From: Echinarachnius parma
Lineage: Eukaryota; Echinodermata; Echinoidea; Clypeasteroida; Echinarachniidae
Direction: 5' to 3'
Assembly: GCA_037951105.1 (NCBI GenBank)
Contig: JBAMJV010002045.1
Location: 44,533 to 108,532, forward strand
DNA length: 64,000 bases
Positions 23,401 to 35,242 of the stretch are shown piece after piece. Both the position numbers and the translations under genes were made by a program. Positions within the stretch are counted from its first letter, which is position 1. Each line of letters starts with the position of its first letter. The notes beneath the pieces are model-generated. The model was given only the letters and a program-made list of their open reading frames with translations. It was not told the origin of the DNA and searched no databases.

Positions 23401-24170
23401 CTGCAAGTATAACATACATTTTCAAGTTCCTAGTATCTATTCAAAACCATCTCAATAAAGACCTTTAACCATGCACTTTGAACATTTTAGTTTTAAATTA
23501 AATGTTTATACATGTATAATGTATTTAAAGACACAGGAAAAATTTCACTCAGAAACATCACGCCAAGGTATAACGAGTTTATTTGGCACACAAACGGCTT
23601 TTAAACTTGTGCCAAATTTATCGCAAACTTGCACAGTCAATGGACAAAATTGCAGTTTACAAAAAAAAAAATCAACTCTCAGTCATTCAATTTTGAAAAT
23701 GAAAGAAGATTGTGTTTGGGGGTTTCAGTGCGGCTATGCAATCATCTGGGGATGAAAGAGCAAGGGATGAGAGATGGCATGGATGAGAGAAAAGGTACGA
23801 AAGAGAGAGAGAGATAGACGGAGAGAGGAGGGAGATGATGAGACAATGATGTTGGTGCCCTACTGGTGGGTAAACATGTTTTCATCCTTCAGTACATGAT
23901 AATCCATTGCTTAACACCGAACATGCCAAGTGCTTGCATTCAAGCTACCCCTTGGATGCCACGTGCATGATTGCAAGCATACATGTAATAGAGTACTTGA
24001 CCATGCCCATTGTAATAAGTAAGTGGCTCTATTGTTCAGTGCGCACCCTAATCTTCAGGCATGGGGCATTTGCCTTTCAATACATTCCTTTCAAATCCCC
24101 CAAAAGCAACGTAGCCATGGCCTTCCAATTAATGTGGCATACTCCACTGGCACGTTTTGGGTTAAGGAAC
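23401..24170. other. No gene seen
   Basis: Unique sequence with a GA-rich stretch at 23790-23840. Frames of 60-94 codons are present but show no family motifs. Confidence 0.4.
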
Positions 24171-24171
24171 A

Positions 24172-24400
24172 TGGGTCCATATTCATAAAATCACACTTTC
24201 TTTAGTTCCATTCTTAATATATTTTAGATGCTAGGGTTATTCACTGGCTATGGTCACTTAACTATGTAGGCATTTACTACATGCTAAGTTAACCCTAGTT
24301 GACAACTAACATAATCTCTTGTTACATACAATTAGGCACTAGCAACTAAACTATACTCAGAATAAACTAAACTTGAATATATGTAGTAACTCTATGAGAA
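24172..24400. mobile_element. Degenerate copy of the CATATTCATAAAA fold-back family
   Basis: Starts ATGGGTCCATATTCATAAAA and continues through TTTAGTTCCATTCTTAATAT and ACATGCTAAGTTAACCCTAG, in the order seen at 3285-3517. The far terminus is not clear. Confidence 0.5.
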
Positions 24401-24664
24401 TGATAATATCTAAGTGAGAAAAAGTTCACCCATTATGGACTGTTTAAAAAAAAAATACTTGGGCAGGGGTTCTATGGGGAAAACATGTTACACCAAAATG
24501 AAAATAGTCTTCAATGAGTCATTCATACTTTTGCTATTTCAATGAGAAAAATCATATTGAAAGGATAGCCAGTCAAAATGTTTATGCCGCACTTATTTTT
24601 GTGACTAAAAAAATTCTTTCTTTTTCAATTTTTAATACTAAAATGAAAGTCTTGATTTTGAGGA

Positions 24665-24748
24665 ATGTGTAAAGAAATGAATCTGTTCCCTACTAGATTT
24701 TGTAATCCCCATATAGAGGACCCACCAGATTTCTGCAGTCAATGGGTA
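24665..24748. repeat. Copy of a ~75-bp dispersed repeat
   Basis: CTGTTCCCTACTAGATTTTG...ATCCCCATA...CAATGGG resembles 47255-47338 closely and the TTAA-flanked short element at 34509-34580 more distantly. Confidence 0.5.
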
Positions 24749-26320
24749 AAAAAAAAAAAAATCTCTAGACTGATTTCAAAGCATGGACTAACACAATACA
24801 AGGTATTTATTATGGGATTCCCTTGCAATTGCGAAGTCAACCAGATTGCATTGTGCATAATTTTGTACAAAAGTAATTGGTCTGCTGCACGAAACCATAT
24901 TCAACGTGATCAATGAAATCTCAACAAGAAAGGACGAACGATGCTTTTCACTGATATAGAAAAGCGTGCCAGGTTTGAGAAAACAGGAACGAATCACATG
25001 CTTTCTCAAGCATGTCTAGTAGTGGCATAGCTTGGGTTAGTTAGCCCAGCCTGGCAAAGGGGTTGGGGGTAAATACATGTAGGGGGATTGGCTTTTTCCA
25101 ATATTTATTACAATTATTATTAAATTCTATGAATTTTATTTCCATTGAACTCAAAAGAATTCATGGGGGTTCTTTTTTACTTGTTATTGTTTGCTTGTTT
25201 ATTGTGTATTTTTTATATTTTTAAGAATTATTATTATTTAAAAAAAAATTTAAAAATAAAAAATTGGGGGGGGGGGGGGGGGGGGGGCGGGCTCAATCGC
25301 CATGAGCCCCCGTTTATTTTACACTACCCCCACATTCAGCTACGTTACCGAGCATGTCATCTAAGAGTCTTCATGAAGCATGGGCGCAATTTACCATAGT
25401 GAAATAGGATGGATCACCATCCAAGCACAAAAAGTGCAATGCCGATAGATATATATCTATCTGTCTGGCCGCAATAATGTGCATAATCCGTAATGTCAAT
25501 ATACCGTGGCACTACCATATGCCAGGTGTCATAATGCTGGTTTTTATTAATAGTACCACAGCATTCTGTACATGTGTACACATTTGAAAATTAGGTTGAT
25601 TGGGTCTGCAAATATACAGATTTGTATAAATCAAATCTACACTTCTGCACAGTAATATTATTTGTAGACAGAGATATAGTGCATGAACAGTTAGAAGTGA
25701 AATATACATTAGTGTACATTCATCAGAAGAAGCTTTCTAATATTATTCCTGAAACCGTAGCCTGAAATTCAATAAATTTTCTCCTTCTCAAAAAGAGAAT
25801 ATACATTTAATTATTATCACCAAATTACACTAACATCAACTAGCCTGTGCCTGTTTTACCCCTACACTTTCTTTGTTTTATGTATATAATTCCATGTTAA
25901 GTTGTGTTACTATCATTTATACCTTGATAAAGAACCTGCTTGGTTCGAAAGCTTATCTCAATTTGACTTACATTGGACATTGACATTAAAAATCATTAAA
26001 AGGCCTTTAATAGGTTCATTTGAAAGTACATTCATGTTGAAATGTACATGTAAGCTCCTCTCTAGAGTATTTGACTTTCATTTGACATCGAAATTAACAT
26101 GAAATGCAGTCAAATGCCTTAGGTTCATTTGAAAGTACATTAATGTTGAAATGTACACGAAAGGTTCCTCACTCAGAGATCACCTAGCTGAATCAAGTCT
26201 TAAAGAAATTGACAAGTGCATGGCAGAGGCATAAAAAATCAAGCCTCCATTTTCACCTCCTTTCATTTCCCCTTTAACCCCCTTATTGTCAGGTTATAAA
26301 AAGGTTATGAAAATACAACA
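24749..26320. other. No gene seen; poly(G) 25266-25287 and small duplication
   Basis: A+T-rich sequence. A 22-base G run follows a possible end of the GTGGC(G/A)TAGC family at 25022. A stretch reading GGTTCATTTGAAAGTACATT is duplicated at about 26010 and 26121. No supported coding frame. Confidence 0.4.
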
Positions 26321-26325
26321 CACCC

Positions 26326-26780
26326 CGTGTTCACACACAAAAATTTCATCGTATAGCTAGTCAGGAGCTGATTCTTTAGTCAGCTCTCGACTAGCTATAT
26401 GACGGAAATTGTCGGAAATTTTGTGTCTGAACGCTCACTAACGAAACGTCGTATAAAGAATCATGATTAACGAAACAGGGGTTTGAGCATCGTTTCGTAT
26501 GAGAGCTGACTAAAGAATCACGCTCGTTTTGTGTGTGAACACCCGGTCGATTCACTAATCATGATTCGCTATATGACACTCGTATAACGGGGCGCGGCTT
26601 AACGTGACCGCAGACAGAAACAAAGACAGCACACTGCGCAGTAGCAAACTGTTTTGGGATCTTGTTTTTGTGTGTGTGAACATTCGTTAGTTTCATTAAT
26701 CATGATTCTTTATACGACGTTTCGTTAGTCATGATTCTTTAGTCATGATTTCGGGATGAAAATGTTTTGTGTGTGAACAC
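26326..26780. mobile_element. Fold-back MITE with CGTGTTCACACACAAAA ends
   Basis: Left CGTGTTCACACACAAAA and right TTTTGTGTGTGAACACG are inverted. A further internal copy of the same end lies at about 26528-26543, so the element looks composite. The interior has many inverted words, including AATCATGATTC, CGTATAAAGAATCATGATTA and CTAGCTATATGACG. No open frame. Confidence 0.85.
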
Positions 26781-26839
26781 GCTGACAATCATTCCTGCCC
26801 ATGGGAATGAAAGGGTTAAACTCACTCGGCCAGCTCTCA

Positions 26840-28020
26840 AAGCCAAACACCTCCACTGCTCTGGGCCAAATTCAGATTCAGGAGTTTGCCCCTCATGTTG
26901 ACAGTCGGTAATTCAAGATGGGATGTTTGATGGTCGCTGAAGGAGAGAGAGAGAGATGGGGTGGGTGATTTTTTTTCTCTCTTACTACAACTTCACTACT
27001 CCTCCCTTCATTGAGAGTTGAGAGTGTGTGCAACTGTGGATTGGCCCGAGCCTGTGAAATGATGTAAATGTCCCTTCGAACTCTGCTCTCCCTTCATTCA
27101 TTGAGAGTGTGCGCACGGCTCCCTAATGAAATCCATGCTCAGAGCATAACATTGGATTGGAGCCTGTGAAAATAAAGGAGTAGGCAGAATCATGAGCTGA
27201 AATCTTGAAGGAGAGATGGCTAAAATGAACTTATGGAATTCTATGTTCCTATGTTCCTGTGTGTGCAACTTATCTATGGTCCAACTATAGACTGGAGCCT
27301 GTGAAATATGATGTAAATTTATGTCTTTATGTCACTTGGAACTCTACTCTTCCCCCCTTCATTCATTGAGAGTGTATGCATGGTTCCCAAATGAAATCCA
27401 TGCTCAGAGCATAGAGAACATTTATAGATTGAAGCCTGTGAAAATAAAGGAGTAGGCAGAATCAGGAGCTGAAATATTGAATGGAGAGACGGTTAGATCC
27501 TAAATTGATTGTGTTTGAAGATTGGATGGTTCGATGCGTGGGAGTTGTGGGAAAGGGAGGGTCGGAGGGGGCAGAGTTTGTTTCCTTCATCCCTTCATGC
27601 CTGTGTTTGTGTGTGAAGCGTGAACTCTCGGATCGTAGAACTCGATACTAAGAGGCAGGTAAGTGGGGGAAAGGGCAAAATCATGAGGTGAAATCTTGAT
27701 GGAAGAGATGATCAAAGCCTGAAATGTGATCATCATTAAAGATTGGTTGTTTGATATGGAAGCTGAGGAAGTGAGAGATTGGGGGGGGGGGTGGGGAAGT
27801 GAGAAAGTGGGGGAGAAAGGGGAGGGTGAGTTGAGAGGGGTGAGTGAGGGAGGGAGTTTCTCATTCTTTCTCTCTAGGTCTTCCATCAAACTCCTCTCTT
27901 TCTCCCTAAGCCGGAGTGTGTGTTTGTGTGTGTAAACTGTAAGTGAATAGAACTCTGCAGGCGATAATACTGCAAAGGAAATGAGGGGACAGACAGACTC
28001 ATGAGGGGAAATCTAAAGTA
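26840..28020. repeat. Diverged long-period repeat with TTCATTCATTGAGAGTGT core
   Basis: Units near 27090 and 27355 share TTCATTCATTGAGAGTGT, AATGAAATCCATGCTCAGAG, and GCCTGTGAAAATAAAGGAGT followed by AGGCAGAATCA. Weaker echoes lie at 27000, 27640 and 27970. A G10 run lies at 27782-27791. Pro/Ser-rich frames over 27587-27935 are low-complexity. Confidence 0.65.
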
Positions 28021-28930
28021 AAGATATTGAAAATGCCCTGTACTTGGACCATTACCTTCAAAACATGGTTATTCTGGTGTAAGCAAATGAATATCATCGA
28101 CATGTTTAGGCCCAAATAGTAAGCAATGGTGGGTCAAGAATTAATAAATGGACTCTAGATGGACACTTAAACGTATACTAGATGCTTAGTTAGACACTTG
28201 AGGTGGATTCATTAGTTTCCTCTCCCTGCCATTTCCTTTAAAACATAAAAGTAGATGGAGCATCAAATACTAAATTGTTGGAATGAATGAGGGAAGGCCA
28301 AAATCATTATTAGTCAAATTCAAAATGGTTTCAAGACATTGGCAAGAAAAAAAAAACATGAAGAACATCAATGTTCTTGTGTAACTATTTTATTTTTAAC
28401 AAAAATGAATGTTGCATGATTAAATCCTAGTCTGTTGCACCAGATGTTCCTAAAAACAATGTCCAACTCTTTAGAGTCTGGCCCCAAAGGTTATCGCGAG
28501 ACAACTAGTACGAGTGTCTGCCTCTTTCCAAGTAATTGATGAAGATTTCACACCATTACATCCCAGTCTACTGCACCCAGATGTCTGCAAAAAGCATTAA
28601 GCATGCTCTACATGCTCCTCCGCATACTTTGTACCCATCATGTACAATGTGCAATGTACTTTTCAAGTCAGTGAGCTGAATGGATTACAAATGCATTTAC
28701 AAAATTCAAATGCTGGTGGAAAGAAAAATACATTTGGCTCTCAGGAACAATTTGTCCACCCAAATGCCCAAAGCACCCCCATAAACATAATAACCCCCTC
28801 CCCCATGTAATTTCTCATAAAGATCAATGTAAAACACGTACATTTCAGATTGCTGCTTTCATACCTGTAGGCTAACTTATGTTGCCCCAAAAATAAAATT
28901 ACTTAATTTTTGCAGATAAGAATACACTAT
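28021..28930. other. No gene seen; ~125-bp duplication
   Basis: CCTAGTCTGTTGCACCAGATG (about 28427) and CCCAGTCTACTGCACCCAGA (about 28562) mark a small diverged tandem duplication. The rest is unique. Confidence 0.45.
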
Positions 28931-28956
28931 CTGAATTAGATATGAACTGTCACAAT

Positions 28957-29035
28957 GTTTACCCATTCTCTCTGAGATTATGTTATCCCCATGGACTTTG
29001 TACAAAGCACAGCAGGTTCCCATGGGCAAGAGCTT
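28957..29035. repeat. ~75-bp dispersed repeat, copy
   Basis: ACCCATTCTCTCTGAGATTA, then CCCCATGGACTTTGTACAAA and GGTTCCCATGGGCAAGAG before TTAA. Same order as 34509-34580. Confidence 0.65.
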
Positions 29036-29058
29036 AAGATCATGCACACCATGGATCA

Positions 29059-29224
29059 ATTCAGTCCAACCTGTCTGTAAGGACCATACATGGGGGACCA
29101 AAAAGGTGGTCTTAATAACCAGATGGTCTTTATAGACAGGTTCATTAACATGCAAACTGCTTGCTAGGGAGTCAAGATTAGTGGTATTAGCATGCAGGAA
29201 GTCCCTAGAGCAGGCCTGACTGTG
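29059..29224. mobile_element. CAGTCAAACCTG-type TA MITE, copy
   Basis: Starts CAGTCCAACCTGTCTGTA and ends GAGCAGGCCTGACTGT. Internal GGTGGTCTTAATAACCAGATGG-like words recall the family's GGTGGCCACT repeats. The minus-strand 129-codon frame at 28877-29266 runs through it and is not taken as a gene. Confidence 0.7.
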
Positions 29225-30470
29225 GACAGCTGATTTGAGATGCCACCATTTTAGAAACACAGCCACAGATCAATATTTATAAAGTAAATGTTTATCTTTG
29301 GTGATATGATGGGAGTGCCTGAACCGAGATACATTTAAATCATCTTCGCTATTACACTAATATTATGTGAAGGCGCTCCAACATCTGTATCTACTATCAT
29401 AAATAAATACACATACGTATAGAGTAATCACATGTCGGATACATTATGACCCATGGATGCAGAGCGCAATGTTGGGTTGTTGACAACTGTAATGCATTCT
29501 CACGCTGCTCTAGATTAATTGGAAAGCTATCAATAGATCAGATAAAACATGCATTTATATGCTTAGGTACAAATGTAACACAGCTTTTATTGGTGCCTTG
29601 TGTATGTGTACGTAACGCAGCTTTTATAACTTTGCTAAGTATACTTGTATCGTTTGCATTTAATCATCAACCAATATGCTGCCCATTGATGCATGCTAGC
29701 ACACACAAGATGCATCTAATGTAAGAGTCATGGTAAAAAACACCATATACCAAATTGAGAATTTCCTCCAATTATGACATTAAAAAAAACAATTATACCA
29801 CAGTAATTTTCACTTCATTGAAATGACCCCAAAGAAATTTGATTAAATGACTCTTCATTACAGTTGAACGTTCAAATGGAAACTACAAATAAATTTCTGC
29901 CGTATGTTGTATGTATGGTTTATTATTCTTTAATGGGGTAGACATATGCACCGGTAACCCATAGCAACCACTGCATTATCCTATTAGCCCAATGAAAGTG
30001 TAGCACTGCACCCCCAAATCCTATGTTTGCAAGCACCATCCATAATCTAAATGTGACGGTTCTTCTAGAAGCATTTTCTGATTTTTCTCTTTAGTCATTA
30101 AGTTCCACTTGCAACATACTTTGTTTTTAGCACAATTGCCAAAGATTTGCAATGTTTGGCTCAGATGATGTTGAAAAAGATGATACTATGGAATCATTCT
30201 GCAATTCAAATACCCATATAGCTAACTCCATCCTCCCAACATATACAACCACCAATAATCTGGTCAACCGAGTTTAATACACTAGAATCTCTCCGAGCAT
30301 TATGAACCCAAAGCGAAGTTCAGCTCTCTCTCATCATCACAACCCCCACATTATTCTATCCACCCGGCCACTATTCCTGGAGCAGCGTAATCACCTCGGC
30401 ATATCCTCATCATTTTCATCTCGCAACCTCCCTCTCATCAAAAAGGAAAAACAACCTCCTTTCTCCTCTC
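29225..30470. other. No gene seen
   Basis: Unique A+T-rich sequence. Frames up to 108 codons (30302-30628) run on into the tandem repeat below and have no recognisable motif. Confidence 0.4.
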
Positions 30471-30473
30471 CTC

Positions 30474-30870
30474 CCAAGCACATTATGCAATTTTCCCGCT
30501 GGGAAATTTGTCCCACATTTTACCCTACGATAACACGAAGGAGTAGAGCCCATAATGGAGAAAAGGTAACATGCCGCATGGTCTACATCCATTTGCTATA
30601 CACTGTTTTCATCTACTACCACAAATAGAATCGTGAGGGATAAGGATTAGGATTAGGGACATGGATAAGGGTTGGGGATTGGGATTAGTAATTCTCCCAG
30701 TACATTATGCAATTTGCCTGCTGGGGAATCGGTCCCACCTTTTACCTCATGTGATGGGAAAAGGTAATGTGCTGCCTTGGTCCTCACCAATAAGGTATAC
30801 TCCAATTGTGTCTGGTAGCAAAATTCAGACACTCTGGATTAAGATTAATATTAGGATTAGGATTATGGCT
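30474..30870. repeat. ~225-bp diverged duplication plus GGATTA-rich stretch
   Basis: CATTATGCAATTT(T/G)CC(C/T)GCTGGGGAAT-like blocks at 30480 and 30703 are each followed by TCCCAC(A/C)TTTTACC and GGAAAAGGTAA(C/T)(A/G)TG. Between and after them are scattered GGATTAG words, too irregular to call a telomeric tract. Confidence 0.65.
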
Positions 30871-31239
30871 AAGGTTGGGTTTGTGTTTTTTGGGTCAAGA
30901 CGCAAGTCTGGGTTTAGGCTTAGCAAAAAGGATGTTTCAGGCAACGTATACTAGACCGAATGTGACGTATACCAAATGGGTGTAGACTAAGCTAGCATAA
31001 AACAGACTGAGTAAAGTGGATGTGAGGCCTCCTATAGGCTATATAGCATTGGCGTTCAAGGTGCCTACACGTTCCTAGGAATGACATTTTCAGGTGAGGT
31101 ATGATAGATGATGGGAGAATTGAGTTTCACAGCAAGAGATTGTACCGGCAGACAGATATATTTATAACGAGCTCTGCTTTCTTTCTTTTTCCAATTTAAT
31201 CTGACCTAGATACAAGGTGAATATAATATGTGCCCATCC

Positions 31240-31510
31240 CAGTGCTCAAAATTAGAATTCAAAAAGTCTTGTTTTTACTTGCCATGGCCCAACTGAGCCA
31301 CAAGGCAAAAAAAGTGCTAATAATTAGCACAGGTCTGAGGCTGTTGGCCAAGAGCCCATGGCCACTAAACAACAGATTCAGATCAACAAAATTAATTGAT
31401 GATAAATTCCACTGGACTGAATGGGCAACCAAATATGACATAATTTGTAATGCTTTTCTTTGTTTGGGGCTACAAGATTCAGGTTTGGGGCAACTAGTTT
31501 TTACTTTCTA
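31240..31510. repeat. Dispersed repeat of the TGCTCAAAATTAG / GGGCAACCAAAT family
   Basis: Blocks AAAATTAATTGATGATAAAT, GGGCAACCAAATATGACATA and TTTGGGGCTACAAGATTCAG recur at 49455-49700 and 53435-53690. The small opposed frames here are shadows of the repeat. Confidence 0.7.
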
Positions 31511-32265
31511 GCCTTGCCTATCCCCTTCAAATATAATGAAAGAAACAAAAGGTTTAAAAGGGTGAATACATTCATGACTGTGCATTATATTTGGGACACT
31601 TAGAATGGAACAGAGAACTTCAGAACATATTTTGCGATTCACATATTTAAGTTTGAATATGATATGTTTGTAATGATTTTCATGCATGGAAGTAACAATC
31701 TAAGGACAGTTTTGAGAAATTTGTAAAATTGTATTCCTAGTGCCTTTTATAAATTCATAAATTTCTTCCTATTCCTTTTCCTACAGATGTTAACAAGTAG
31801 CAAATCTTTATAACAAAATGCACGGGAAATGAAGAAGCATTTTAGTTTCATACATGATTCACCAGAATCAACATATATTATATTAACCTGTTCAAAATTA
31901 TACACATATTAACAAAATATAATATACAAATGTACATTCAAATGAAGTATAAAAAGAAATTAAATGAAAATGTTACGCGGAATGATCGGAAAATGCCTTG
32001 CCTTTATACAATGAGGTGGTGATATTGTCAAGTGAAAACAAAAAGAGAATCTTAATTTCTTGCAAACAATTAAATTAGAATATTATTTGAATTGTAAACT
32101 TGTGCTAAAATTTTGTTCAAATATATATTTCCCACATATAAACATAAAATAAAAATTACGTTTCATTGAAAAATGAAAGTTAACAAAATTAGTAGTCAAT
32201 TTACAGTATTGCCTATCAGGCAGTTATAGGACATGAACACTAACCAGAAAAAACAAAGAAATAAA
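31511..32265. other. No gene seen
   Basis: Unique, very A+T-rich sequence without a supported frame. Confidence 0.4.
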
Positions 32266-32269
32266 AAAT

Positions 32270-32475
32270 AGCACTGTATATAAAAACAGCTTTCAAATTT
32301 GCATGGCTTTGCAAATAAATGCTGATTTTTTGTCTTATATTTTTTACACAAGAGAAAGTGGCTGAATATAAGTAAATAAGTAGTGGATAAAGACAGCATA
32401 CAGATTTGCATGGCTTTGCAAATAAATTCTGATTTTTTTTTCCCCCCACATATTTTGCACGAGAGAAAGTCTAGA
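32270..32475. repeat. ~120-bp tandem duplication
   Basis: TTTGCATGGCTTTGCAAATAAAT is repeated at about 32297 and 32405. After it come TCTGATTTTTT and GAGAGAAAGT words in the same order. Cys/Phe-rich minus-strand frames here follow the repeat. Confidence 0.8.
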
Positions 32476-34137
32476 GGTGGAATACAAAGTAGAAAGTTTG
32501 ATGATATTATGCGAAAGCAACATGTCTCCCACGCACACATATATATCTGGATTATATTGCCAGAAGGTTTAATCTAAGATTTCTATGCTTCTATGCCTTT
32601 CCAATATCTTATCACAATGTGTGGGCTAACTATATGACCTATGACATTCAATTAGAGCTACTTGCTACCTTCTGATGCATCTTGCGTATATAATAAAACA
32701 CACCAAAAAAACCCTGAAAACTGTACAACTGTGGTTAAAACCACATGCACGGTCTGATTCCGATCCGACGAACAACTGCGTATCTGAACTAAAGCAAGAT
32801 GTGCATATATTTAATACATGCAGTTTAGTTCAGATCCCTAATTGTTCATCTGAGCTGATTGGATTGTGTAGACTGCGGCGGGGCTTTATAGGTAGTACAC
32901 ACAATTGGTGTTGGCATTGTTTCAGCAATAGGAACACTTTTTTAATTTTTATTTTTTACAAATATTTCCTTTTTACCGCATAGTTTACCCACACCCACCT
33001 GTCAAATCATATAAGGGCAGTTTTTATAATACTCTCCTAAACCGATCCATGAAAGATCCATATCACTTGTGACCAGCTCTGGCAAAAGCAGACCTTTGTA
33101 GGCAACTTATGTTTTTCAGAATTTGGATTGTAAGTGAAGAATATGCATTTATTTTATTACATTCATGAGGAAAATTTGAAGTAAACATATTTATGCCAAA
33201 TATTTTATTTTATGTATGTGGTATCAATTTAAAGATAGTGAAAAGCTAACCTATCCATTACTATAAAAATTATCAATCTTAAGTTTTGATGTCAAGAGCA
33301 TTATTTTGCCAGAGCTGGTATAACTTTCATCCTAAGACTTGACACATGCTTTGTATTTTTACTATCAAGGTCTAAATAAATTATAACAAAAAGATACATA
33401 TAATGATGATTTACCTCTTATCAATACTCTCATCAGAGTATATCATTAAGAACAATTTTTTATAATAAACAATGTAACATTTTTAATATGAAACATAAGA
33501 ACAATTCTAAGTAACATGTATTCCACAAAGAAAACATCTTTAAATTATACATTTGTTTCTTTAGAATGGTGGGAGTACATGGTATGCTAACAACAGCGTT
33601 TTCATATCTTCATAACAACCAAGGACATTTCCATATATCACAACAAAATTGTTTACATATTACACATTCGTTGCTCATGTTTATTGGTGAAAGTAAGCTG
33701 CCTGCTAACCTAAGCAATTTCATAATAAAGACATTTTCTTTTAAAGACAAAGACAATGAACTAAATACATTTTTTTGACATTGTTTTTTTTAATAGTGGG
33801 AATAAATTACCTGCGAAATACCAGGTTTTCATCAATATTAAGAAATGAATTATCATCCTCAATAAAAACATTTGATGTTTATAGAATAGGTGCTACAGTA
33901 TTTCCATCATAAACAAAATTCCAATAAGAATCAAGAATAATTTTATATATAAAAAATGTCTTGTTTTTCTTATAGTGGTATTATCTTGCCTTTTACTATT
34001 AAAAGTGTTTATAGTTGGCTGTTGACAACAGCATGGAGAGAAAACATGGACGATTCAATATATCTAACAAATTTGGTTTTCTACTAAACATGCATGTGTT
34101 GCTCTATTTTGAATTGTACAAGCATCTTGCCTGCTAA
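32476..34137. other. A+T-rich region downstream of the terminal exon, possible 3' UTR
   Basis: On the minus strand this lies just after the stop codon at 34138-34140, so its right part should be 3' UTR if the exon call is correct. Overlapping AATAAA signals on the minus strand at 33148-33158 would give a UTR of about 1 kb; other hexamers are possible. No second coding frame is seen. Confidence 0.35.
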
Positions 34138-34269
34138 CTACAGCGTCTTGTAGTTGTCGTAGTTGTCCGGTCCGCTCTTCTCCAGGTTGATGTTGAGGTC
34201 TTGGTCACATGACCACGAAAAGACGAGCAGGGCATCCTCCGCCGATCCGCTTGCACTGCTGGGGGGTAA
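34138..34269 (-). CDS. Terminal coding exon of an unrecognised gene
   Basis: On the minus strand a strong acceptor, with a pyrimidine-rich run and then CTATTACAG, is followed by 43 codons and TAG. The peptide starts LPPSSASGSAEDALLVFSWS and ends GPDNYDNYKTL. Codons are G+C-rich in third positions, unlike the A+T-rich surroundings. The exon is entered in phase 0, which matches the donor at 61020. It may therefore be the last exon of that gene, with an intron of about 26.7 kb; extra exons between them cannot be excluded. The tail is polar and acidic with two NY repeats. I do not recognise the family and assign no function. Confidence 0.65.
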   Translation of the reverse strand, partial: LPPSSASGSAEDALLVFSWSCDQDLNINLEKSGPDNYDNYKTL

Positions 34270-34508
34270 CTGTAATAGATTTTAAAAAGGAGAAATATAC
34301 ATTAATTTGCAATAAAAGCCATGTTTTAAGGAGAAGACAAACCATAAAATAAACTCACATCCTACATGTAATCAACTCAGAAGTGGTATTAAAAAATCTG
34401 TTTCTGCATAATATAAACCTTCAACTATACATTGAACCAGCGGTTCCCATAGTGCTAGGATGCCACTATGCTCAATATAAAAAATAGTGATTGTTTTTAA
34501 TTTGTTAA

Positions 34509-34580
34509 CCCATTCACTTCCAGATTCTGAAATCCCCATAGACTTTGTACATAGCCCACCCGGTTCCCGTAAGCAACGGG
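34509..34580. mobile_element. Ultra-short (72-bp) TTAA-flanked element
   Basis: Bounded by TTAA on both sides (34505-34508 and 34581-34584), with ends CCCATT and AACGGG forming a short imperfect inverted repeat. The centre contains CCCCATAGACTTTGTACATA and CGGTTCCCGTAAG. Related copies lie at about 28957, 47073, 50048 and 59908, several also beside TTAA. Confidence 0.65.
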
Positions 34581-35063
34581 TTAAATCACAATTATCTCAG
34601 ATGTGGTAAAAATGGCGCCCTTTTTTTTTAGAACTGCATGATATAAACCTTCAATTATGAATTGAATGTTTCATGTTAACAAGTGCTTCCCTTAGTGCAA
34701 GGATGCCCATATGCTCAATATAAAACAGTATTTAGTGTTATTTATCAGTTAAATCACAATTGATTCAGATGTGGTAAATATGGCGCCAATCGTTTTAGAA
34801 TGGCATATTAATTTAAACCTTCAATTATAAGTTGAACGTTTCATGCTAACAAGTGTTTCCCTTTAATAGTGCAAGGATGCCCAATATACTCAATATAAAA
34901 ATTAGTGATTGTTATTTAGCAGGAACTTTATTAAATCACAATTGATTCAGATGTGGTAAAAATGGAACCAATCGATTTAGAATTGCATATTAATTTAAAC
35001 CTTCAATTATAAGTTGAACATTTCAAGCTAACAGGTGCTTCCCTTAGTGCAAGGATGCCCATA

Positions 35064-35242
35064 CAGTCAAACCTGTCTTAGCGGCCACCTGTCTATAGCA
35101 GCCAACCTGTCTATAGTGGCCACTCAAAGTGATCCCCTTGCAGAGAAAAACAGTGTAATTGAACCTGTCTATAGAGGTCACCTGTCTACAGTGGCCACAT
35201 TTCTTGTCTCCCTTGGGTGGCCACTATAGACAGGTTTGACTG
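35064..35242. mobile_element. CAGTCAAACCTG-type TA MITE, best copy
   Basis: 179 bp between TA dinucleotides (35062-35063 and 35243-35244), from CAGTCAAACCTGTCTTAGCG to CACTATAGACAGGTTTGACTG. CTGTCTATAG(T/C)(G/A)GCCA words recur internally about every 28 bases on one strand, and the ends are inverted. It is inserted in the tandem repeat at 34380-35440. Confidence 0.9.

Noticed and set aside
28877-29266. 129-codon minus-strand frame
   Set aside because: It crosses a 75-bp dispersed repeat and a TA-family MITE; the translated words are those of the repeats.
30628-30870. Interstitial telomeric repeat
   Set aside because: GGATTAG words are scattered and irregular, with no run of TTAGGG.
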